Positions 54,382 through 60,913 of a stretch of DNA of 60,913 nucleotides are shown one piece after another. The notes under the pieces are model-generated. The model had not been told where the DNA came from. It ran no database searches and saw only the letters and a list, made by a program, of their open reading frames with translations. Origin of the DNA: Fuerstiella sp. (GTDB lineage: Bacteria > Planctomycetota > Planctomycetia > Planctomycetales > Planctomycetaceae); NCBI GenBank assembly GCA_022843805.1, contig JALHMY010000055.1, forward strand, positions 1 through 60,913, written 5' to 3'. The position numbers and the translations under genes are program-made. Positions within the stretch are counted from its first letter, which is position 1. Each line of letters begins with the position of its first letter.

Positions 54382-54539
54382 AATATCTTCGTATTTTATT
54401 GCCCAGCGAGCCGGAATCGGATTCTGTCTGCCGTTCTTTCGTTCCCCCCAATTTTTCTGCCCACAATTCAGCAAAGAGGGCACGGGCCGTTTGTTGAGCT
54501 ATGCTTCGATGGATGACTCGCCGAGGTAAAATTTCTCTG

Positions 54540-55601
54540 TCATGCTGGCTGTTGCTGCGTCATGCAATGGAACGAGCCCAGACCCCAGACGAGGTCAAGC
54601 GAATCGACTCCCACAACCTGGCGACCGGGAAAACAGTCCTGCAGCAGCTGCAATGTTGTGTCGTCTGCCGCGTCCTGAAACGTCGGTACGATTACTCCTC
54701 CGTTGGCAATATAAAAATTGCAGTAACATGCAGGCAGTCGCTGTCCCTGCTGAAACTTCGGATGTGGCATTCGCAGGGAAATGGGAATCAGTGATTCTCC
54801 CGCAGAATTGACGTTGTCAGCGATCGCTTCAAAGTTCGCTCGAAGCTCAGCCGCTTCCGGAGCATCGTCGCTCCACGGGGAAGCGACCAGTACTTTGCGA
54901 GTGTCTGCAAACCGGGCGACCTGATCGATATGTCCGTCAGTGTCGTCGCCTTCGATACCATGCCCTGGCAGCCAGACAATGTGCTGAGCTCGCAGGTAAT
55001 CGCGGAGCAGACCTTCCATTGCCGACCGAGTCATCCCGCCATTTCGGTTGGGATTCAGCAGGCAGTTTTCGGTCGTCAGAATTGTACCCGCGCCATCACA
55101 TTCGACCGCGCCGCCTTCCAGGATAAAACCGGGACTGATATAGGGTACATTCAGTCGCTCGGCCACGCGTCTCGCGACCAGAGCATCCAGATCCCACGGC
55201 GGATATTTGCCGCCCCACGCATTATAATCCCAGTCGATAATCACAGACTGACCTGAAGCGGCCGACCCAGGTTTTCCCTTCAGAAAAATGGGCCCATGGT
55301 CCCGACACCATGAATCGTTCACAGGAATGTCTGTTAACTCAACGGGAAATCGACTACCCGCCGCCTCGCAGGCTGCATCCACCAGCGATCGCGCACCGGC
55401 AGCCACACCGGGGCCGCCAGCAAGAACACGAACCGGCTCAAACAGAGCAATCGCCGCTACAAACTTTGCGTACGCGGCCGGTATCTTCTCAAATATTCCA
55501 GGCCACGTCGCCGGACTGACCGGCCATGCCACCCAGGTTGCTTCGTGCGGCTCCCACTCGGCCGGCCATCGATATTGTTCAAGGCGAACGATTTCACTCA
55601 T
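54540..55601 (-). CDS. aguA: Agmatine deiminase
   Basis: The 353-residue product converts agmatine to N-carbamoylputrescine and ammonia. It has the guanidino-modifying (PAD superfamily) features EWEPHEATWVAWP, DIPVNDSWCRDHGPIFL, IIDWDYNAWGGKYPPWDLD, GILEGGAVECDGAGTILTTENCLLNPNRN-type stretches, LPGHGIEGDDTDGHIDQVARF, and the catalytic Cys in VWGLGSFHCMTQQQPA near residue 346. Length matches the family (about 350-370). ATG at 55601 follows the aguB stop by 1 nt, so the two are one transcript in pathway order on the minus strand. This enzyme acts before AguB, although its gene comes second. Confidence 0.96.
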   Translation of the reverse strand: MSEIVRLEQYRWPAEWEPHEATWVAWPVSPATWPGIFEKIPAAYAKFVAAIALFEPVRVLAGGPGVAAGARSLVDAACEAAGSRFPVELTDIPVNDSWCRDHGPIFLKGKPGSAASGQSVIIDWDYNAWGGKYPPWDLDALVARRVAERLNVPYISPGFILEGGAVECDGAGTILTTENCLLNPNRNGGMTRSAMEGLLRDYLRAQHIVWLPGHGIEGDDTDGHIDQVARFADTRKVLVASPWSDDAPEAAELRANFEAIADNVNSAGESLIPISLRMPHPKFQQGQRLPACYCNFYIANGGVIVPTFQDAADDTTLQLLQDCFPGRQVVGVDSLDLVWGLGSFHCMTQQQPA

Positions 55602-55602
55602 C

Positions 55603-56478
55603 TTATTGTTCACACCAGCGTTTCTGAAGATCAGCAAAAGCGTCGATTCTTCGATCTCGAAAGAATGGCCAGTGCGTTCTTGCTGTATTAATAAGTGACA
55701 GGTCGCAGGTCACAACCAGCTGATTCTCACCCTCATGCGGTGACTGAGCCATGACGTTGCCGTAGGGATCCGCCATGAAGGAGCCTCCCCAAAACTGAAT
55801 GGCGCCTTCCACCCCAACTCGGTTAGGAGCACCGGTAAAGACGCCGTTCGCTATTGAATGGCTGCGGATCATTGTCTGCCACGCCGAGTACTGACTTGCT
55901 CCATAAACGTCTTTTTCTCCCGGGATCCATCCGATTGCCGTCGGATAAAACAGGAGTTCCGCGCCCTGCATCGCCGTCAGTCGAGCTGCTTCCGGGTACC
56001 ACTGATCCCAGCAGATACAAACGCCCACTTTGGCAAATCGAGTGTTAAACGCCAGAAATCCTCGGTCTCCCGGAGTGAAATAGAATTTCTCGTAATACAG
56101 TGGATCGTCCGGAATGTGCATCTTGCGATACAGGCCAGCGGTCTGCCCGTCAGCATCGATGACAACGGCCGAGTTGTGGTACAAACCGTGTGTCCGCTTT
56201 TCAAACACTGGGACGACGATCACCACTCCCAGCTCTTTTGCAATGGCTGCCATGGCCGTGGTGGACGGCCCCGGAATCGTCTCAGCCAGCTCAAAATTTG
56301 CATGGTCTTCCGTCTGACACGGATATTGAACGTTAAAGACTTCCTGCAGACAAATCACCTGAGCACCCGCTTTCGCGGCCTCTCGAACGTTCGCGATCGA
56401 ACGCTGCAGATTGACCTCCGCATCTTCTGCACAGGTCATTTGAATCAAGCCAACTCGTACTTCTTTTTTTGAACTCAT
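55603..56478 (-). CDS. aguB: N-carbamoylputrescine amidase
   Basis: The 291-residue product is a nitrilase-superfamily amidohydrolase that hydrolyses N-carbamoylputrescine to putrescine, CO2 and ammonia. The catalytic triad is visible: Glu46 in CLQEVF, Lys119 in YRKMHIPDD and Cys156 in GVCICWDQWYPEAARL. Family-specific sequence includes NVQYPCQTED and SFMADPYGNVMAQSP. Length is normal (about 290-300). ATG at 56478 is the best start; the frame continues to 56514. Together with AguA it completes agmatine-to-putrescine conversion; an arginine decarboxylase to supply agmatine is not in this window. Confidence 0.96.
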   Translation of the reverse strand: MSSKKEVRVGLIQMTCAEDAEVNLQRSIANVREAAKAGAQVICLQEVFNVQYPCQTEDHANFELAETIPGPSTTAMAAIAKELGVVIVVPVFEKRTHGLYHNSAVVIDADGQTAGLYRKMHIPDDPLYYEKFYFTPGDRGFLAFNTRFAKVGVCICWDQWYPEAARLTAMQGAELLFYPTAIGWIPGEKDVYGASQYSAWQTMIRSHSIANGVFTGAPNRVGVEGAIQFWGGSFMADPYGNVMAQSPHEGENQLVVTCDLSLINTARTHWPFFRDRRIDAFADLQKRWCEQ

Positions 56479-56716
56479 GAGATCCTGCTCTGCCTCGTGG
56501 TGGTCCTGAAACAACGATCACAGGTACCCGCGTCGTGAAGGATAACGCTTTTTGTCCATTCGCGCAATGAAAAACACGGTCCGTAATCCCGAAGGACGAC
56601 GAGCCGTGTTTCCCGAAACAGGAGAGTCAGTATTTTCAGGGGTTCATGAGCATCTGAGAGTCGCAGTCTGTATCAGGAAATCCGAGGACCTGCTTCGCAA
56701 CCTGATCCGATGTCGA

Positions 56717-57049
56717 TCAGTAGCCGTGTCCGTTGCCGCGTCCTGAGGTTTTTTCGCCGTGAGCACCACTGTCACAGGTCAGGTCAATCTGACGGTCACA
56801 TTCATCGGCAAAGTCCAGAAACGTGCTGCCAACCACTTCACCCTTTTTGCCGCTGGCCAGAGTGTAATAATAGGTCTGATTGATGCCGCCGATGGCCGAC
56901 CCCACGTCTTCCAGTTCTTCATTGACTCCGTAAGACAGTTCCGTCAGTCCCACAATCATCCCCAGCACCAGGATCGTTCCGACCAGGACCAGTTCAGCCG
57001 AGACAATAAAACCGTGTTCATCAGAGGACAGTTTGTTCAGCAGGTGCAT
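56717..57049 (-). CDS. Small single-helix membrane protein, Flp/TadE-like, paralog 1
   Basis: The 110-residue product has a short charged N-terminus ending in DEHG, then a long hydrophobic segment FIVSAELVLVGTILVLGMIVGL with a Glu near its start, the arrangement of Flp and TadE-type class III leaders. Gly-Phe would be the cleavage point, with the Glu at +6 rather than the usual +5. The exposed part contains NEELEDVGSAIGGINQTYYYTLASG and ends with two Cys (ECDRQIDLTCDSG) and a Gly-rich tail. GGAG precedes the ATG at 57049. Its neighbour at 57181 is a close paralog. A fibre or surface role is inferred. Confidence 0.72.
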   Translation of the reverse strand: MHLLNKLSSDEHGFIVSAELVLVGTILVLGMIVGLTELSYGVNEELEDVGSAIGGINQTYYYTLASGKKGEVVGSTFLDFADECDRQIDLTCDSGAHGEKTSGRGNGHGY

Positions 57050-57164
57050 AGCAGTAGCTCCGGATGGTTCAGGGGCCCGCAGAACGCAGCCTGCGGGTCG
57101 TTGGGAAAAACGGGGATTCTCAAAAGATTGTCTTGTGGGCTGAGGAAACAGGGCGATGTCCGAT

Positions 57165-57198
57165 TAGTAGCCAGCTTTTTCTAGTAGCCAGCTTTTTC
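57165..57198. repeat. 17-bp tandem duplication over the 3' end of the second small membrane-protein gene
   Basis: TAGTAGCCAGCTTTTTC occurs at 57165-57181 and again at 57182-57198. The second copy includes the last codons and stop of the gene at 57181-57492, so the duplication has repeated its 3' end just downstream of the stop codon. Confidence 0.9.
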
Positions 57199-57492
57199 GC
57201 CGTGAGCCTGTGAGTCACAGTTGATGTCGCAGGAGTTGTCGCAGGAATCCTGGAAGTCGAGGAAAGTGCTTCCGACGGATTCACCCTTTTGACCACTGGC
57301 CAGGGTGTAGTAATAAGTCTGGTTGATGCCGCCGATCGCGGAACCCACATCTTCGAGCTCTTCGTTCACGTTGAAGCTCAGTTCACTGAGTCCCACGATC
57401 ATGCCGAGTACCAGGATGGTGCCGACGAGCACGAGTTCTGCGGAAACGATAAAGCCGTTGTCATCATTCTTCAGGGTGTTGATCAGATTCAT
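57181..57492 (-). CDS. Small single-helix membrane protein, Flp/TadE-like, paralog 2
   Basis: The 103-residue product is a close paralog of the product of the gene at 56717: the segments FIVSAELVLVGTILVLGMIVGL, NEELEDVGSAIGGINQTYYY and TLASGQKGESVGSTFLDF are nearly identical, while the C-terminus has three Cys (SCDNSCDINCDSQAHGEK) and is shorter. GGAG precedes the ATG at 57492. The two genes are tandem, on the same strand, 131 bp apart, which indicates a gene duplication. The conserved Glu at the start of the hydrophobic stretch and the Gly before it again suggest an Flp/TadE-type leader. Function unknown. Confidence 0.74.
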   Translation of the reverse strand: MNLINTLKNDDNGFIVSAELVLVGTILVLGMIVGLSELSFNVNEELEDVGSAIGGINQTYYYTLASGQKGESVGSTFLDFQDSCDNSCDINCDSQAHGEKAGY

Positions 57493-57975
57493 GGCGAGGA
57501 TCTCCTGTTTCAAATGGGTGAAGACGACTGTTTCGGGGTCAGCTTCACAGTTGTTTTGCCTTCGTCACTTTGACGAGCGGCTGATGCAGGAGATGTAAAG
57601 CAGGCGGAGTGCCAAACCGTAAACGGTGTCAGGAAAACTGAACACCGCCCGGGAAAACAGCCATCGTAAATCCAATCGCCATAACAGTTTATAGAGAATA
57701 CAAAAATCTGTCAGCCGGTTAACAGTCTGTCAGTCCCTCCTGACACCCATGATGCCGAAACGCAACCGGCCCTTTGACCGGGCCGTCACAATTTCACCGA
57801 AGTCCTTGACAGCAAACAGGTTCTGGAAAAAGCAACACCCCCCATCAATTGATGCCGAAACGCATCCCCCTGGACTGCGGCAGCCTGCTGCCGCTTTCAA
57901 GTCCACAGCCTGCTGTGGACTTAAGCGTTTTTCGATGGCTGTGGCCTTTACTGTTGCTTCGCAAAGCGGCATTTC

Positions 57976-58046
57976 TTTCGCGGAGCGAAAGACGACACGC
58001 AGAGTCGTTTTTCGCTCCGCGAAAACGCTGCTTTCGCGGAGCGAAA
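57976..58046. repeat. Three copies of TTTCGCGGAGCGAAA, one inverted
   Basis: TTTCGCGGAGCGAAA (a perfect 6-bp hairpin with a GGA loop) is at 57976-57990 and 58032-58046, and its reverse complement TTTCGCTCCGCGAAA is at 58010-58024. Both direct copies are followed by GACGACAC. The set can form alternative hairpins. Confidence 0.9.
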
Positions 58047-58305
58047 GACGACACTAAGCCCACGCCATTGGACTTTGCGTCTGTTGGGGCACTCCGGCCC
58101 CAGCTCTCATACCGGAGTCGAGGATCCGGGACAAAAGTTCAGTACAAGTTCCCTTTACCGAGGGGCAACCGCTGATGAACGCCAATACTCTGAGATTTCG
58201 GAAGTGAGCAGGCAGCCGGGAGCCTTTAGGAGGCATTTTGGGAGAGAATTTCCAGGAAAAATCAGCAGAAGCCTTCATTCTGAAGGACCAGACTGCAGGC
58301 TCGGA

Positions 58306-58333
58306 TTGACTTTGGCCGAATTCCCGGTATTCT
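58306..58333 (+). promoter_or_regulatory. Promoter of the DUF6800-type gene
   Basis: TTGACT at 58306-58311 and TATTCT at 58328-58333 are 16 bp apart, a plausible sigma-70-type promoter 56 bp before the ATG at 58389. Confidence 0.6.
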
Positions 58334-58388
58334 ACGCGGCTTCTTCGAAACCGTTGTTTTTTGTCTGGGGTCAGGGATTCCATCCGTC

Positions 58389-58559
58389 ATGGGACGTACC
58401 GAACGAACACGTGAAATTGCACGCCGCCGTAAGCGCAAAGTCCAGTTAAAGAAAATGCGCGTTCGATTCGACGCAGCAACTTCCGAAAGCGATAAGGCCA
58501 CGATTTTGGCGAAAGCTCGCCGCATGAGCCCATTCATCACCTTGGGCGCGCCGGAATAG
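58389..58559 (+). CDS. Small basic DUF6800-like protein
   Basis: This 56-residue frame is short but complete: it begins MGRTERTREIARRRKRKV, continues with a Lys/Arg-rich helix (LKKMRVRFDAATSESDKATI), and ends LAKARRMSPFITLGAPE. The pattern matches the DUF6800 family of small planctomycete proteins (from memory of the family). It is strongly basic at the N-terminus, so RNA or DNA contact is possible, but no function is known. A promoter-like sequence lies upstream and a strong terminator 50 bp downstream, so it is a single-gene transcript between repeats. Confidence 0.85.
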   Translation: MGRTERTREIARRRKRKVQLKKMRVRFDAATSESDKATILAKARRMSPFITLGAPE

Positions 58560-58607
58560 ATCCGGAAAGCAGCCTCCGTTTGGATGCTCATAAGAAATTG
58601 AAAAGGC

Positions 58608-58638
58608 GGTGCGCAGCAATGCTGCGCACCGTTTTTTT
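58608..58638 (+). terminator. Strong intrinsic terminator after the DUF6800-type gene
   Basis: GGTGCGCAGC at 58608-58617 pairs perfectly with GCTGCGCACC at 58621-58630 across a 3-nt loop and is followed by GTTTTTTT (58631-58638). Confidence 0.92.
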
Positions 58639-58870
58639 CATGCGCCACGCAAGCCGGCCCCGGCCGGCCTTGTGCCGGTCGAACCTGTATTGGTTCAGCG
58701 TAAACTTGTGAAATCGGTGCACAAGAATAACACAGACGTGTCGTGAGGCGGCCAGAGGAGGGATTGGATGTTGGTTTGGCCATTGCATGGGGGCCAGCTT
58801 CCAAACGTCAGGATCGATCCCACAGGCCATTAACGTCTCATGCGTTTCAATGAATGCACCATTGCAACCT

Positions 58871-59028
58871 GCCCCAACGGGGCTCAGTGTGAAAGCCTGG
58901 GGCATCGCCCCAGGAATTGCACACAACAATGACGAATGCCCTGAAAGGGCCTAATGAACCACGCGTCCATTCCGCCCCGTTGGGGCTTTTGTCGTTGATG
59001 ATCTACGTTCCCAGGGCGTTGCCCTGGG
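58871..59028. repeat. Cluster of five 3-nt-loop hairpins forming a larger inverted element
   Basis: Perfect hairpins: GCCCCAACGGGGC (58871-58883), CCTGGGGCATCGCCCCAGG (58896-58914), GCCCTGAAAGGGC (58938-58950), GCCCCGTTGGGGC (58974-58986) and CCCAGGGCGTTGCCCTGGG (59010-59028). The first and fourth are reverse complements of each other, and both the second and the fifth (read on the opposite strand) are preceded by GTGAAAGCC, so the whole is an imperfect inverted pair of one repeat element. No gene lies within it. Confidence 0.9.
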
Positions 59029-59117
59029 CTTTCACCTTCCGGACCTTCGGCCCCGAGTTCTGACGTGCCGCTCATTTTTTATCACACAAAAGATGTGTGG
59101 TACGCTGAGCCGAACAC

Positions 59118-59142
59118 GGGAGGGCAAGGCTCCTGCCGAGCC
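59118..59142. repeat. Solitary copy of the GCAGGAGC dispersed repeat
   Basis: A single 25-bp copy, starting GGGAGGGCAAGG and ending CCTGCCGAGCC, is the reverse complement of the core of the arrays at 421-770 and 26617-26984. It lies between the hairpin cluster and the PQQ-like gene. Confidence 0.9.
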
Positions 59143-59157
59143 GAGAAAAGGGCTATC

Positions 59158-59197
59158 GTGCCTGGCACCTTGCCATTTCGGTGCCTGGCACCTTGCC
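59158..59197. repeat. Direct repeat GTGCCTGGCACCTTGCC
   Basis: GTGCCTGGCACCTTGCC occurs at 59158-59174 and 59181-59197, separated by 6 bp. Each copy contains the palindrome GTGCCTGGCAC. Purpose unknown. Confidence 0.9.
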
Positions 59198-59326
59198 GTT
59201 TGGACCACCATAATTTGCTGACCCAATGCGTCCGCTGGCAAAACGTTATCGCGATCTATAATCGCTGAGGAGCGATCGTCTAAGGAGACGGTTCGCACAT
59301 TTCTCAGGACGCACGGGGTTGCCTTG

Positions 59327-60712
59327 ATGCCACGTTTTCAGATTCGATCGGTAGTTCTCGCGGTGGCGATTTTGGCCTCCGGCGGGTCATTTGCGAATGC
59401 GAGCGAGAACTTCGCCCAGTTCCGAGGCAATAGCGGCAACGGCACCGTGGATATTCAGCCGATCGCCACATCATGGTCGGCGGAGAAAAATATCGCATGG
59501 AAAGTGAAGAACCCCGGCGCTGGCTGGTCGCAGCCGATTGTGTGGGGCAATCATATCTATATCACTGCTGCCGTCGCAGAACAGGACTTGAAGCCGAAGA
59601 ACTTCGCGGACGGTGTGAAGACGCCGCAGAGCATGGGCGTGTCACTCTTCGCCAAGCCGCCGGATGTCACGATGGACTGGCAGGTTGTCTGTCTGAATGC
59701 AGCCGATGGCAGCACCGTTTGGACGCAATCTGTCATCAGCGGAAAGCCGAAGTTCCCGATTCATCCTTCGAACTCGTGGGCGACTGAAACTCCTGTGGCC
59801 GATGAAAATGGACTTTATGTCTACTTTGGCGCATCGGGAACGGTCGCAGGCTTGTCTCATGACGGATCGACTCGCTGGACAGTCGATGTCGGCGTGTTCA
59901 AAACCAGCAACGGCTTCGGCACAGGAAGTTCGCTTGCAATTCACGAGGGCCGGGTGTTCGTCCAAAACCTGAGCGAACAAAATGCGACGATCAGGTGTTT
60001 CGAAGCAGCGTCCGGTAAAGAACTCTGGCAGGCCAGCCGCGAGGAAAACGCAACATCATGGAGCACGCCTCTGATCTGGACCAATTCCAAACGGGCCGAG
60101 CTGATCGTTTCGGGAGGTGAAGAAGTCACCAGCTACGATCCATCTACGGGCAGCGTCAACTGGACGCTGAAGAACGTCAAGGCGGCAACCGCATGTTCGC
60201 CCTGCTCGGACAGTAATCGACTGTACTTTGGGGGCAGCGATCCGTTTTCAAAAGGCCCGTTGTTTGCCGTCGAGGCTGGTGGCGAAGGGGATGTTTCGCC
60301 GAAAAAGAAGAACGATAAATTCACAAGCTGCATCTGGTTGTCGGAACGAAACGGGCCGGGCATGGCATCGCCTGTTTCAACTGGTGAGTACATCTATTCG
60401 ACCGAGAGCAACATTCTGAAATGCTTCGACGCAAACACCGGAGAACGGCTTTATCAGACTCGTCTGCCGGGACTTAATATGGTGGCTGCCTGTCCGCTGT
60501 TGATTGGTGACACGCTGCTGCTGATCGATGAAAACGGCAAGAGCTGTCTGGTAAAAACCGGGCCTGCGTTCGAAGTGACCGGCTCGGGCGAGCTGCCCGA
60601 TACATTCTGGTCAACGCCAGCAGTTACGAATGGCTCGATCATCTTCCGCGGTGTGGATTCGATCTACTGCGTCAAGCCCGCGGATACGCCGCTATCAGGC
60701 ACCGCTCAATAA
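59327..60712 (+). CDS. PQQ-like beta-propeller protein, exported
   Basis: The 461-residue product starts with a signal peptide (PRFQIRSVVLAVAILASGGSFANAS) followed by ENFAQFRGNSGNGT, the usual opening of planctomycete PQQ-like propellers. Repeats show the family pattern of W after alternating strands: WKVKNPGAGWSQPIVWGNHIYITAA, VCLNAADGSTVWTQSV, RCFEAASGKELWQAS, SYDPSTGSVNWTLKN, KCFDANTGERLYQTRLPG. No PQQ-dehydrogenase catalytic residues are clear, so it is a structural or binding propeller (BamB/PQQ-like superfamily), probably periplasmic. ATG at 59327 is taken; TTG at 59324 is directly before it. Confidence 0.92.
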   Translation: MPRFQIRSVVLAVAILASGGSFANASENFAQFRGNSGNGTVDIQPIATSWSAEKNIAWKVKNPGAGWSQPIVWGNHIYITAAVAEQDLKPKNFADGVKTPQSMGVSLFAKPPDVTMDWQVVCLNAADGSTVWTQSVISGKPKFPIHPSNSWATETPVADENGLYVYFGASGTVAGLSHDGSTRWTVDVGVFKTSNGFGTGSSLAIHEGRVFVQNLSEQNATIRCFEAASGKELWQASREENATSWSTPLIWTNSKRAELIVSGGEEVTSYDPSTGSVNWTLKNVKAATACSPCSDSNRLYFGGSDPFSKGPLFAVEAGGEGDVSPKKKNDKFTSCIWLSERNGPGMASPVSTGEYIYSTESNILKCFDANTGERLYQTRLPGLNMVAACPLLIGDTLLLIDENGKSCLVKTGPAFEVTGSGELPDTFWSTPAVTNGSIIFRGVDSIYCVKPADTPLSGTAQ

Positions 60713-60913
60713 CTCAACGACGTTCCGCATCGTATGGACCGAAGGAACAAAAGGCCCGAAGGGTCGACACAGCTGCCCGGGCCCATCGTCACCACAAGCT
60801 TGTGTCGGCCTATTGGCAACGCTTTGAAGTATTTCCAGTGTTTTGTCAGGCATTGAATTTCGGGTAGTGGACCTTGCTAAAGGTCCTGCAGCCAGGGGAT
60901 CTTTAGCAAGATC
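60713..60913. other. 3' flank with alternative hairpins at the window edge
   Basis: After the propeller gene no coding frame is seen. At the end, GACCTTGCTAAAGGTC (60870-60885) and GATCTTTAGCAAGATC (60898-60913) each form a 6-bp hairpin, and CTTGCTAAAG in the first is the exact reverse complement of CTTTAGCAAG in the second, so one long hairpin could form instead. The right side is cut by the window. Confidence 0.6.

Larger units (their letters stand above)
57493..58388. other. Repeat-rich intergenic region
   Basis: No convincing gene is seen until the DUF6800-type gene at 58389. Features: GATGCCGAAACGCA at 57751 and again at 57851, exactly 100 bp apart; a perfect hairpin with 10-bp arms AAGTCCACAG at 57899-57922; a CGGCAG/CTGCCG hairpin just before it; and three copies of a 15-bp hairpin listed separately. 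Frames through this region (57749-58175) translate these repeats and lack known features. Confidence 0.5.

Noticed and set aside
57749..58175. Frames across the hairpin repeats before the DUF6800-type gene
   Set aside because: They translate repeated hairpins (TTTCGCGGAGCGAAA copies) and share no features with known proteins.
1..60913. tRNA, rRNA or integrase-mediated island
   Set aside because: No T-arm-like tRNA sequences, rRNA signatures, transposase or integrase genes were found.

Overview
The window looks like chromosomal DNA of a planctomycete (Planctomycetota, probably Planctomycetaceae-like; genus not assigned). Pointers are a DUF1559 prepilin-type protein, three DUF1583-type secreted proteins, a PA14/multi-CxxCH cytochrome/propeller protein, an unusually long SecA, a DUF6800-type 56-residue protein, a TIM-barrel isomerase with a twin-arginine leader, a PQQ-like propeller protein, and many GC-rich hairpin repeats between genes. 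No phage, plasmid, insertion sequence, CRISPR array, rRNA or tRNA was seen.

Layout. 1-5556: a repeat array, then a sugar isomerase-like protein, an SDR-type epimerase, a PaiB-like protein, an acetyltransferase, the DUF1559 protein and a Cys/His-rich small protein. 5996-11084: signalling and degradation (RsbW-like ATPase, FHA-GGDEF diguanylate cyclase, CocE/NonD hydrolase, small Ser/Thr kinase). 11294-17892: envelope and housekeeping (KdtA, SecA with a large internal expansion, NrnA-like phosphoesterase). 17889-22436: a 1515-residue five-CxxCH secreted protein, followed by a 186-bp tandem array. 23502-28181: UbiA-family prenyltransferase, a DNA methyltransferase with a GIY-YIG-like tail, a 35-bp array and an M20 peptidase, divergent from an S46 peptidase (28428-30650). 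30728-32043: nine copies of a 150-bp repeat. 32144-48720: nine reading frames all on the plus strand: GntR/YtrA-type regulator, ABC ATPase, large permease, three DUF1583-type proteins (plus one doubtful small ORF), a DUF4129-like protein and a DUF4350 protein. 48683-57492: Nramp-like transporter, rpmA, a secreted hypothetical, an MsbA-like ABC exporter, the aguB-aguA putrescine pair, and two tandem Flp/TadE-like small membrane proteins. 57493-60913: repeat-rich DNA enclosing a DUF6800-type gene with its own promoter and terminator, then a PQQ-like propeller protein.

How genes work together. The regulator, ATPase and permease form a YtrABC-like unit with a perfect inverted repeat over its promoter. 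AguB and AguA perform consecutive steps from agmatine to putrescine and are separated by 1 nt. The three DUF1583 paralogs and the DUF4129/DUF4350 pair look like an envelope-facing module of unknown function. The M20 and S46 peptidases share a divergent promoter region.

The signals most worth following are: (1) the DNA methyltransferase with a degenerate GIY-YIG-like C-terminus; (2) a roughly 240-residue SecA expansion made of five degenerate Trp-Ala repeats; (3) the co-directional DUF1583/DUF4129/DUF4350 block; (4) tandem arrays that begin at gene 3' ends, including one repeat family found at three loci with a possible in-frame relic inside a coding gene; (5) an EF-hand-like loop in an Nramp-type transporter.
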